Source: an uncultured Bacteroidales bacterium (lineage in GTDB: Bacteria; Bacteroidota; Bacteroidia; Bacteroidales; UBA932). From it: a stretch of DNA of 33,496 nucleotides. Below are positions 9,105 through 15,978 of the stretch, in pieces. The position numbers and the translations under genes were made by a program. Below the pieces are notes generated by a model, which did no database searches, had not been told where the DNA came from, and saw only the letters and a list, made by a program, of their open reading frames with translations. The first letter of the stretch is position 1. Each line of letters opens with the position of its first letter. The stretch lies in the NCBI GenBank assembly GCA_946187865.1, contig CAMHST010000023.1:1-33496 (forward strand). The letters are read 5' to 3'.

Positions 9105-9150
9105 AAGCTAACAGATTTTAGTTAAACATAAATATTGATAATAGTACACT
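9064..9150 (-). repeat. Outer inverted repeat, left copy (87 bp, perfect)
   Basis: The reverse complement of these 87 bases equals 10163-10249 with no mismatch by hand alignment. It covers 46 bases of leader and the first 41 bases of the left SusC reading frame. It is AT-rich in the leader part and could serve homologous recombination or simply keep the two transcripts' starts identical. Confidence 0.93.
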
Positions 9151-9186
9151 ACTTATTAAAGCCACAAAGACCGAATTCTCACTATA

Positions 9187-9201
9187 AAACGGTCGATTAA
9201 T
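9187..9201 (+). repeat. Inner inverted repeat, left (candidate recombination site)
   Basis: The 15-mer AAACGGTCGATTAAT, perfectly inverted at 10113-10127. Bases on either side diverge quickly. It resembles the Bacteroides fragilis Mpi site consensus as I remember it (ARACGTWCGT), matching 8 of 10 positions. Confidence 0.8.
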
Positions 9202-9219
9202 GTTGTCATCAAAATGTCT

Positions 9220-9227
9220 TAAATTTG
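9220..9227 (+). promoter_or_regulatory. Candidate -7 box for the recombinase gene
   Basis: TAAATTTG fits the Bacteroidota -7 consensus TAnnTTTG exactly and lies 36 bases before the recombinase ATG. No good TTTG is present at the -33 position (only GTTG at 9202-9205, too close), so expression may be weak. It lies inside the invertible segment and would move with the gene. Confidence 0.45.
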
Positions 9228-9263
9228 AGGGGGATCAGTTATAATTCTTAAGAAAAGGAAGCC

Positions 9264-9908
9264 ATGGTTTATGCTTATATCCGGGTAAGCACGCAGCAGC
9301 AGTCTCACGAGGGACAGGAGTATGAAATCCGAAATTGGTGCCTCTCGCACGGACTCACGGTGGATCGGTGGGTAACGGAGAGCGTGTCCGGCACCCAGCG
9401 CTTCGAAAAGCGGGTGCTGGGCCGGACGCTGAAGCGGATGAAGCGGGGAGACATCCTGGTTTGCACCGAGCTTTCCCGTCTGGGCCGGAACATGATGATG
9501 GTGATGAGTATCCTGAACCTGTGCTCCCAGAAGGGGATTTCCCTGTATTCCATCAAGGACAACTTCCAGCTGTCAGACAACCTGAATGCGAAAATCATTG
9601 CCTTCGCTTTCTCGCTCGCGGCAGAGATTGAGCGGAACCTGATTTCCCAGCGCACACGCGAGGCGCTTGCGGCAAAACGGCAAGCCGGCGTGCGGCTGGG
9701 CCGGCCGCCGGGGGCGTCCGCCAAAAAAGAACGGGTGTTGAAAGACCTTTCCCATGTACGCGCCTGGAGAGCGCAGGGGAAATCCCTTGCGGAAATCGCC
9801 CGCCGCTATCAGATTCATCCCAACACCCTGGCGCGGTACCTGAAAGAGGCCGGAGAAACGGCCGATCCGGGGCTTCCGCCCCCTGAAAACCAAGGCAATG
9901 AAGGGTAA
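9264..9908 (+). CDS. Serine recombinase, DNA invertase (Hin/Mpi-like)
   Basis: Small serine recombinase of 214 residues, the usual size for DNA invertases and resolvases. The catalytic domain (about 1-130) begins AYIRVST with Arg7 and nucleophile Ser9. ELSRLGRN (69-76) supplies the conserved active-site Arg72 and Arg75. A long E-helix follows (AEIERNLISQRTREAL, 120-135), then a helix-turn-helix at about 170-194 (GKSLAEIARRYQIHPNTLARYL) that should bind the crossover site. It lies between two divergent SusC genes and inside 15-bp inverted repeats, so the likely job is to invert its own segment. A resolvase or transposon role is less likely because no transposon genes are near. The last 18 residues are Pro/Glu-rich and probably unstructured. 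Confidence 0.93.
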   Translation: MVYAYIRVSTQQQSHEGQEYEIRNWCLSHGLTVDRWVTESVSGTQRFEKRVLGRTLKRMKRGDILVCTELSRLGRNMMMVMSILNLCSQKGISLYSIKDNFQLSDNLNAKIIAFAFSLAAEIERNLISQRTREALAAKRQAGVRLGRPPGASAKKERVLKDLSHVRAWRAQGKSLAEIARRYQIHPNTLARYLKEAGETADPGLPPPENQGNEG

Positions 9909-10067
9909 AATGCAGATTTTTTAAAAAAATTTTATTTGTATAAAAATATAAGCGTTTGAATATTATTTGATTAAAAATAAAAACCCGCTAAATCGTTTTT
10001 AAAATATTTTTTACTGAAAAACCTGTTCTGGGGTTATCAATTGCAGTTTATTTTTGTTATATTTGTC

Positions 10068-10099
10068 TTTGGAAATAATAAATAAAATTGTCATATTTG
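10068..10099 (+). promoter_or_regulatory. Outward-facing promoter at the right end of the invertible segment
   Basis: TTTG (10068-10071), a 20-base spacer, then CATATTTG (10092-10099), one mismatch from the Bacteroidota TTTG-N20-TAnnTTTG pattern. The same spacing occurs with perfect boxes before the tRNA-Ser gene (30435-30466) and the PorV/PorQ-like gene (29445-29476). Transcription would start near 10106, cross the inner repeat and read into the SusC gene at 10209. A second -7-like TATATTTG lies at 10058-10065 without a good -33 box. The surrounding stretch 9909-10112 is very AT-rich and holds no gene. Confidence 0.65.
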
Positions 10100-10112
10100 C
10101 GGTCACACCACA

Positions 10113-10127
10113 ATTAATCGACCGTTT
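10113..10127 (-). repeat. Inner inverted repeat, right (candidate recombination site)
   Basis: ATTAATCGACCGTTT, the exact reverse complement of 9187-9201. It lies just downstream of the expected start of transcription, so a message from the 10068-10099 promoter would carry the site in its leader. Confidence 0.8.
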
Positions 10128-10162
10128 AAAATTAAAAAGCGGCGCGGGTGGTTTTTGCATAG

Positions 10163-10249
10163 AGTGTACTATTATCAATATTTATGTTTAACTAAAATCT
10201 GTTAGCTTATGAAAAAAGCGAAACTGTTCCTCAGCACCATCCTTGTGCT
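10163..10249 (+). repeat. Outer inverted repeat, right copy (87 bp, perfect)
   Basis: Exact inverted copy of 9064-9150. It contains 46 bases of leader and the first 41 bases of the right SusC reading frame. The 35 bases between it and the inner repeat are not conserved with the left side. Confidence 0.93.
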
Positions 10250-13200
10250 CTTGACAGCTACCTTGTTCGCGCAGAACATGCGTGTGACGGGTACCATCAA
10301 GGATGCCGCGACAGGTGAAGGTATTCCTTTTGCATCGGTTATTGTGAGAGGTACCACCAATGGTACCGCCTCCGATGTGCAAGGCGCTTTCACAATCAAC
10401 GCACCGGCCAACGCCACGCTGGAATTCTCCGCCATCGGTTATGTCACCGTAGTGGAGCAGGTCAATGGCCGGGGTGTCATCAATGTCTCCCTGGATCCGG
10501 ACACGGAAGCGCTGGATGAGACCATCGTCGTTGCGTATGGTACCGCCAAGAAGTCTTCCTTTACCGGTTCCGCCGCCACTGTAAAGGCAGAAAAGATTAC
10601 CCAGCGTACCGTTTCCAACGTATCAAAGGCCCTGGAAGGTATGGTTGCCGGTATCACCACCACGGCCGGTTCCGGTCAGCCTGGTGACGGTGCTTCCATC
10701 CAGATTCGTGGTACAGGTTCCATCAACGCCTCCAGCTCCCCGCTGTATGTTGTGGACGGTATCCCGTTCGACGGAACCCTGTCTTCCATCAACCCGAACG
10801 ACATTGAGAACATGACCGTCCTCAAGGACGCTTCCGCATCGGCCCTTTACGGCGCCCGTGCCGCCAACGGTGTTATCTTGATTACCACCAAACGCGGTTC
10901 CGAAGGACGTGCCAACGTAAACTTCAAGGCCACCGTAGGTCTCCAGTCCCGTTCCATCAAGGACTACGAGATGGTGAACCAGAACGAGTTCGTAGAACTC
11001 ACCTGGGAAGCCCTGAAGAACAGCTACATCCTGAACAACGGTTATCCCGATGTCGATGCCCGCGCCGCCGCCTCCGGTGACCTGAGCGCCGCACTGGGCG
11101 GACAGATTTACAACCCCTATAAGAATTATACCTGGGACACTGTGATTGACCCCGCCACCGGCAAGGTCCGCGCCGACGCCGTTTCTGCCTGGAACGAGAA
11201 TTGGATGGACGTCCTTACCAACAAGAAGGCCATCCGCCAGGAATACCAGCTGGGTGTGAGCGGTGGTGACCGCAAGACCAAGTACGCCTTCTCCTTCGGT
11301 TATCTGGACGATAAGGGTGTCCTTATCACCACGGCCTTCAAACGTTACTCCATCCGCGCCAACGTAGACCACGAAATTACCGACTGGTTCAACGCCGGCG
11401 CCAGCGCCAGCTACTCCTACACCACCCAGAACAGTTCTCAGTATTCCAGCACCCAGACGGGTAATGCATGGTACACCGCCCAGTTCATGGCTCCCATCTT
11501 TCCTGTCTATATGAAGGATGAGAACGGTAAGGACATGCTGGATGCCAACGGCAACAAGCTGTTCGACTACGGTAATGAGGGTCGCGCCCGTCCCAAGGCC
11601 AGTCGTTTCAACGCTGTGGGTGACCTCTACGACAACACCTACGAGACCCTCCGTGACAACTCCAGTATCCGTGCCTACGCCACCCTCGGCGGCGAAAAGG
11701 AATCCATGGGTGTTTTCCGCGGCCTGAGCCTGAGCACCAACTTCGGTGCCGATATTTCCGGCCGTTACATCACTTCTTACTACAACCCGTATCACGGTGA
11801 CGGTGCTTCCACCGGTGGTGAGATTGACAAGTACAGCACCCGTACCTTCTCCTACACCTGGAACCAGATTCTCAAGTACGAGCGCACCTTTAACGAGTTC
11901 CATATGCTGGCGCAGGCCGGTCACGAGTACTACAACTATCAGTACAAGTACCTGTACGCCGACCGTAACCAGGTGTATCCCGGCCTGTACGAGATTGCTC
12001 CGGCTGCCGGTAACATCAACGCCAACTCCTACTCCGATGTTTACCGCATCGAGTCCTACTTCGGCCGTCTCGCCGCTGACTTCAAGGATAAGTATTATCT
12101 GGAGGCCACCTGGCGTACCGATGGTTCTTCCCGCTTCTATGAGCCCAACCGCTGGGGCCAGTTCTGGTCTCTGGGTGGAAGCTGGCGCGTTTCTCAGGAG
12201 AACTTCATGAAAAATGTCAGCTGGATAGATAACCTCACCCTCCGTCTCAGCTACGGTGAATTGGGTAACGACTCTATCGGCTCCTACTATTCCTGGCAGT
12301 CCTTCTACGACCTCACCATGCCCAATGCCAACAACCCGGGCGCCGTGGTATCTTCCCTGGCTAACCCTGCAGTTTCTTGGGAAAAGAAGGGAACCTGGAA
12401 CGCCGGTCTGGAAGGAACCTTCTTCAACCAGGTCCTGAATGTCACCTTCGAGTACTATAACTCCAAGACCAGCGACATGCTCCTGAGCTACCCGATGGCC
12501 CTTTCCACCGGATTCGGCGGCTACAATGCCAATGTGGGCTCCATGCGCAACCAGGGCTTTGAAGCCACAATCCGCGTCAACTGGCTCAACAGCGGCAACG
12601 TCCGCGCCAGCAGCACCCTCATGGGTTACCTCAACCGCAACAAGGTCCTTCAGCTCACCGGCGAGTCCCCGAGTATCCTCTCCGGCAGCCAGCTGATCAT
12701 GGAAGGCCTGCCCATCTATTCCTGGTATATCCCGCGCAGCGCAGGTGTGGATCCCGCAACCGGCCGCCAGCTTTACTGGGCTTACGAGGAAGTTGTCAAT
12801 GATCCCAATGCAGAGGGCTACGATGCAGAAAAAGCTGCCAAGAGTTATCCGATTCCCAATACCATCCAGCTTCAGGACGACAAAGACGGCAAGTTCAAAG
12901 CCGGCGACCAGAAGTACGGTTATGAGTACAAGACTACCGATACCGGTAAAGCTACTAACAGCAAGTATCTGGGTTACGGCAGCCGCGAGCCTAAGATCCA
13001 GGGCTCCTTCGGCTCCGACTTCCAGTTCGGTCCCGTGGACTTCAGCTTCCTGACCACCTTCTCCCTGGGCGGTTACGTCTGGGACAGCGTATATGCAAGC
13101 GCCATGGAAGTTACCTATTCCGGCGACACCTGGAGCAGCCATGCTCTCCGCCGCTGGCAGAAGCCCGGTGACATTACAGACGTTCCTCTCTTGGAAATCG

Positions 13201-13463
13201 GTTCCAAGAATATCTCCGCCGACCGTTGGATGGTAGATGCTTCCTACTTCTCCATCAAGTCCCTCCAGCTGGGCTACACCCTGCCCACCAAGTGGACCCA
13301 GAAGATTGGCATCAAGTCCCTGCGCCTGTTCGCCGTCGGTGACAACCTTTGGCTCTTCACCAAGCTCAACGGTCTCAACCCTCAGTACAACATGACGGGT
13401 GGTACCAGCTGGGCATACACTCCTACCAGGACCATTTCCCTGGGTCTTGACATCAATTTCTAA
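10209..13463 (+). CDS. SusC/RagA family TonB-dependent transporter (right operon)
   Basis: Outer-membrane transporter of 1084 residues with the same architecture as the left SusC: signal peptide (1-22), carboxypeptidase-D-like domain (about 24-105), DETIVVAYG TonB-box-like motif, plug (about 118-230, with SIQIRGTGS, PLYVVDGIPF, ENMTVLKDASASALYGARA and GVILITTKRG) and a barrel ending SLGLDINF. The N-terminal 80 residues are nearly the same as in the left protein, while plug and barrel differ widely, which suggests different cargo with shared export and energising parts. It lies directly downstream of the promoter in the invertible segment, so it is predicted to be the expressed copy in this orientation. 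SusD follows after 18 bp. Confidence 0.96.
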   Translation: MKKAKLFLSTILVLLTATLFAQNMRVTGTIKDAATGEGIPFASVIVRGTTNGTASDVQGAFTINAPANATLEFSAIGYVTVVEQVNGRGVINVSLDPDTEALDETIVVAYGTAKKSSFTGSAATVKAEKITQRTVSNVSKALEGMVAGITTTAGSGQPGDGASIQIRGTGSINASSSPLYVVDGIPFDGTLSSINPNDIENMTVLKDASASALYGARAANGVILITTKRGSEGRANVNFKATVGLQSRSIKDYEMVNQNEFVELTWEALKNSYILNNGYPDVDARAAASGDLSAALGGQIYNPYKNYTWDTVIDPATGKVRADAVSAWNENWMDVLTNKKAIRQEYQLGVSGGDRKTKYAFSFGYLDDKGVLITTAFKRYSIRANVDHEITDWFNAGASASYSYTTQNSSQYSSTQTGNAWYTAQFMAPIFPVYMKDENGKDMLDANGNKLFDYGNEGRARPKASRFNAVGDLYDNTYETLRDNSSIRAYATLGGEKESMGVFRGLSLSTNFGADISGRYITSYYNPYHGDGASTGGEIDKYSTRTFSYTWNQILKYERTFNEFHMLAQAGHEYYNYQYKYLYADRNQVYPGLYEIAPAAGNINANSYSDVYRIESYFGRLAADFKDKYYLEATWRTDGSSRFYEPNRWGQFWSLGGSWRVSQENFMKNVSWIDNLTLRLSYGELGNDSIGSYYSWQSFYDLTMPNANNPGAVVSSLANPAVSWEKKGTWNAGLEGTFFNQVLNVTFEYYNSKTSDMLLSYPMALSTGFGGYNANVGSMRNQGFEATIRVNWLNSGNVRASSTLMGYLNRNKVLQLTGESPSILSGSQLIMEGLPIYSWYIPRSAGVDPATGRQLYWAYEEVVNDPNAEGYDAEKAAKSYPIPNTIQLQDDKDGKFKAGDQKYGYEYKTTDTGKATNSKYLGYGSREPKIQGSFGSDFQFGPVDFSFLTTFSLGGYVWDSVYASAMEVTYSGDTWSSHALRRWQKPGDITDVPLLEIGSKNISADRWMVDASYFSIKSLQLGYTLPTKWTQKIGIKSLRLFAVGDNLWLFTKLNGLNPQYNMTGGTSWAYTPTRTISLGLDINF

Positions 13464-13481
13464 TCCAAGGAGACAACGAAT

Positions 13482-15059
13482 ATGAAAAAGATAGTATATG
13501 CAATTATCGCCATAGCGACACTCTCGCTGACGGCGTGCAATAAAGAGCTCCTCAACACCAACCCCACGGATGCTGTGACCGGTGACACCATGTTCACAGA
13601 CGCGAACGGCGCCATGATGGCCCTTAACGGAACATTCCGCTTCATGTGGCAGTGGGGTGTAACCACCACCGGCAACTATCACCAGTGCGTCGGCCCTCAG
13701 GGCTACAACCTGATGGCAGACCTCATGGGTGAGGATCTGGTTCAAGCCGCACAAGGTAACGGCTGGTTCTGGTTCGACTACATCTATAATGTAAAATCCC
13801 GCTACACTGCCGGTTCCTGGCGTTCCTACGACATGTGGAACTACTACTATACGCTGATTTCCAACGTAAACTACATCCTGGACGCCGCAGAGCAGATTGA
13901 AGGCGACCCGGCCGAGATCAACTACATACTCGGCAATGCCTACGCCATCCGTGCCTGGAGCCTTGCCTACTGCGCCATGATCTTTGCCCGTAGTTATATC
14001 GGCCACGAAGACCGTCTGAGTGTCCCGATTTACACGGAACCCACTTTCGCCGGCACCACCGGCAAGAAGCGCTCTACAAACCGCGAGGTGTTCGCCCAGG
14101 CCATGTCCGACATCAACGAGGCCATCAGCCTCATCGGCGACCACCAGCAGGAACATGTCACCCATATCGACAAGTATGTAGCCAATGGTATCAAAGCCCG
14201 TATCGCCCTGTACATGGGTGACTATCAGACCGCTCACGATGCCGCCGCTATCGCTGTCCAGGGTGCCAGCTACGCTTACGACGGTAATTTCAAATATAAC
14301 GACGCTACGCACAACAGCGTCCTCTGGGGTGCTGAAATCATCTCTACCCAGGGTACCACCAACCCGCAGTTCCTGGCTCACATGGACTACCGCTTCGGCG
14401 GTTACGGCGACGCCTCCCGCAAGTGCGCCAGCGCCTGGCTCTACAACAAGATGAGCGCCACTGACAAGCGCGCCTCCGACTGGTGGAGCTATGAAGTCCT
14501 GAAGGACGGTTCTACCAAGGGTTATCAGCAGTACAAGTTCCTGTTCAAGGACCCGTCCGACCCTCAGACCGGTGCTGACCATATCTTCATGCGCGCCCCT
14601 GAGATGCAGCTCATCATTGCCGAGACTGCCTGCCGTCTGGGTAACGAAGGTGAAGCCGTCACTGCCCTGAATAACCTGATGAAAACCCGTGACGCCAACT
14701 ACGACTGCTCCGGCAAGACCGGCACCGCCATGGGCGCCCTCACCACCGACGAAACCGGATCCCTGCTCGAGGAAATCATCCTCCAGCGCCGTATCGAGCT
14801 CTGGGGCGAGTATGGCCGCATCTATGATATCAAGCGTCTGCGCCAGGGCTTTGTCCGCACTACCGAGATGGGCCACCCCTCCGCAGGTCTGCTGGCAACC
14901 CTTCACCTGGACGATCCCGAGTCCTTCGACTGGGTGCTCACCATCCCTCAGGCCGAGTTCGACGCCAACAAATTCATGGTCCAGAACCCGATCAACAGTT
15001 ATGCCACATCTACCGAGGGTGACGATCCCGCTCTGACTCCCGCTGGAAGTGAAGAATAA
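13482..15059 (+). CDS. SusD/RagB family outer-membrane lipoprotein (right operon)
   Basis: The 525-residue lid protein for the right SusC, with lipobox ending LTAC (Cys19). Family signatures are WNYYYTLISNVNYILDAAEQIEG and GNAYAIRAWSLAYCAMIFAR in the N-terminal part, and RAPEMQLIIAETACRLG with ILQRRIELWGEYGRIYDIKRL in the C-terminal part. AAGGAG lies about 10 bases before the start, a stronger Shine-Dalgarno match than is usual in Bacteroidota. It shares only family-level similarity with the left SusD, so the ligands probably differ. Confidence 0.95.
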   Translation: MKKIVYAIIAIATLSLTACNKELLNTNPTDAVTGDTMFTDANGAMMALNGTFRFMWQWGVTTTGNYHQCVGPQGYNLMADLMGEDLVQAAQGNGWFWFDYIYNVKSRYTAGSWRSYDMWNYYYTLISNVNYILDAAEQIEGDPAEINYILGNAYAIRAWSLAYCAMIFARSYIGHEDRLSVPIYTEPTFAGTTGKKRSTNREVFAQAMSDINEAISLIGDHQQEHVTHIDKYVANGIKARIALYMGDYQTAHDAAAIAVQGASYAYDGNFKYNDATHNSVLWGAEIISTQGTTNPQFLAHMDYRFGGYGDASRKCASAWLYNKMSATDKRASDWWSYEVLKDGSTKGYQQYKFLFKDPSDPQTGADHIFMRAPEMQLIIAETACRLGNEGEAVTALNNLMKTRDANYDCSGKTGTAMGALTTDETGSLLEEIILQRRIELWGEYGRIYDIKRLRQGFVRTTEMGHPSAGLLATLHLDDPESFDWVLTIPQAEFDANKFMVQNPINSYATSTEGDDPALTPAGSEE

Positions 15060-15079
15060 TCCTTAAAGACTGAATGCAT

Positions 15080-15916
15080 ATGAAAACGATATTCAAAAGC
15101 ATCTTTGTGTTTGGCGCCGCTGCTCTGTTTGCAGTATCCTGCAACGTGGAAAACATCGGAACCAAATATGAGCACGAAGGTTCCGACAATGGCGTGTCCT
15201 TCACCCAGGGTTCTGTCGCCAATACCGAGATCGGTGCTGCAGAGACCAGCCTTGTCATCACTGTAGGCCGCGCCGTGGCAAACGCAGCGCAGACAGTTAA
15301 TCTGAATTCCACCCTCCCTGAGGGCATCGGTGTTCCGTCTTCCGTATCTTTCGCCGCCGGTGAGTATGCCGCAGAACTGGTCTTGGACATCTCCAAGATG
15401 GCCGTAGGCAAGTCCTACAAGGGTGCCATCTCCCTGGCCACCGAGAGCGACTACAACGACCTTGCTATCAACTCTGTGAATGTTACCCTGCAGAAAGCCT
15501 ACACTTGGGCAAGTTATGGCAAGGTAAAGATTACCGACGACCTGGTGACTGCCGCCTTCGGTGTGGACAATCTTACCTGGAGCGTCGACGCAGAGAAAGC
15601 TGAAGGTTTTGAAGTGTATCGCCTGCTGGATCCGTACGGCCCTAATTATCCTTACAATGAACCCGGTGATTTCACCTTGGGTGCCAAGTGGGTCATCGAT
15701 GCCAGCAACGCCAATGCAGTTACCTTCGACCGCACCTACCTCGGATTCAACTGGGGCTACGGCGAGTTCAACATCTGGCTGCTGGGCGGTGCCACGGGAA
15801 CCATGACCAATAAGGTGATTACATTCCCTGCACAAAGCATCGCTTTCGACCTTCCGGATTACGGTACCTTCAAGGGTAACTCTGACGGTCTCCTTGCGAT
15901 TGACTTGAATCTTTAA
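15080..15916 (+). CDS. Lipoprotein of unknown function in the right SusCD operon
   Basis: Lipoprotein of 278 residues from the start at 15080, or 280 from the in-frame ATG at 15074. The later start gives a standard signal peptide with lipobox AVSC (Cys21). Residues about 40-130 look like a beta-sandwich domain (PEGIGVPSSVSFAAGEYAAELVLDIS), resembling the DUF1735/DUF4843-type domains found beside SusD genes. The C-terminal half is rich in Trp, Tyr, Gly and Asp and may bind ligand; I recognise no motif there. It occupies the SusE/F-like slot directly after SusD and is followed by a strong terminator. Confidence 0.75.
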   Translation: MKTIFKSIFVFGAAALFAVSCNVENIGTKYEHEGSDNGVSFTQGSVANTEIGAAETSLVITVGRAVANAAQTVNLNSTLPEGIGVPSSVSFAAGEYAAELVLDISKMAVGKSYKGAISLATESDYNDLAINSVNVTLQKAYTWASYGKVKITDDLVTAAFGVDNLTWSVDAEKAEGFEVYRLLDPYGPNYPYNEPGDFTLGAKWVIDASNANAVTFDRTYLGFNWGYGEFNIWLLGGATGTMTNKVITFPAQSIAFDLPDYGTFKGNSDGLLAIDLNL

Positions 15917-15931
15917 TCTGCAATTGTTCTG

Positions 15932-15968
15932 ATCAGGGTGCCCGGTGACGGGCGCCCTGATTTATCTT
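15932..15968 (+). terminator. Intra-operon terminator or attenuator before the S8 protease gene
   Basis: A 13-bp stem with one G-T pair (left arm 15932-15944, loop GTGA, right arm 15949-15961) followed by TTATCTTAT. It ends about 10 bases before the protease ATG and occupies the same place, between lipoprotein and protease genes, as the terminator at 3505-3539 in the left operon. Confidence 0.75.
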
Positions 15969-15978
15969 ATCGGTAACT

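Larger units (their letters stand above)
9187..10127. other. Putative invertible DNA segment carrying a promoter and its own recombinase
   Basis: About 0.94 kb bounded by the 15-bp perfect inverted repeats at 9187-9201 and 10113-10127. Inside are a serine recombinase gene and, near the right end, an outward-facing promoter-like sequence (10068-10099). The bounding repeats lie 82 and 81 bases from the start codons of two divergent SusC genes, so flipping would place the promoter equally before either one. Invertible promoters flanked by short inverted repeats and flipped by serine recombinases (Mpi) are established for capsule loci of Bacteroides fragilis. Assignment here rests on sequence layout alone; the inverted form is not seen. 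Confidence 0.75.

Noticed and set aside
6414..9125. Very long open frame antisense to the left SusC gene
   Set aside because: It is a product of GC-rich codon bias opposite a clear SusC gene, has no recognisable domain and a composition of repeated Val/Gly/His. The same applies to the long antisense frames at 1173-3617, 10623-14906 and 26453-29146.
9264..9908. Recombinase as the resolvase of a Tn3-type transposon
   Set aside because: No transposase, long terminal repeats or res-like multi-site region is nearby, whereas inverted repeats and paired SusC genes fit a DNA invertase.
9909..10067. A small gene or RNA in the AT-rich stretch after the recombinase
   Set aside because: No start codon with a plausible frame and no stable structure is visible; the stretch looks like promoter-type AT-rich DNA.
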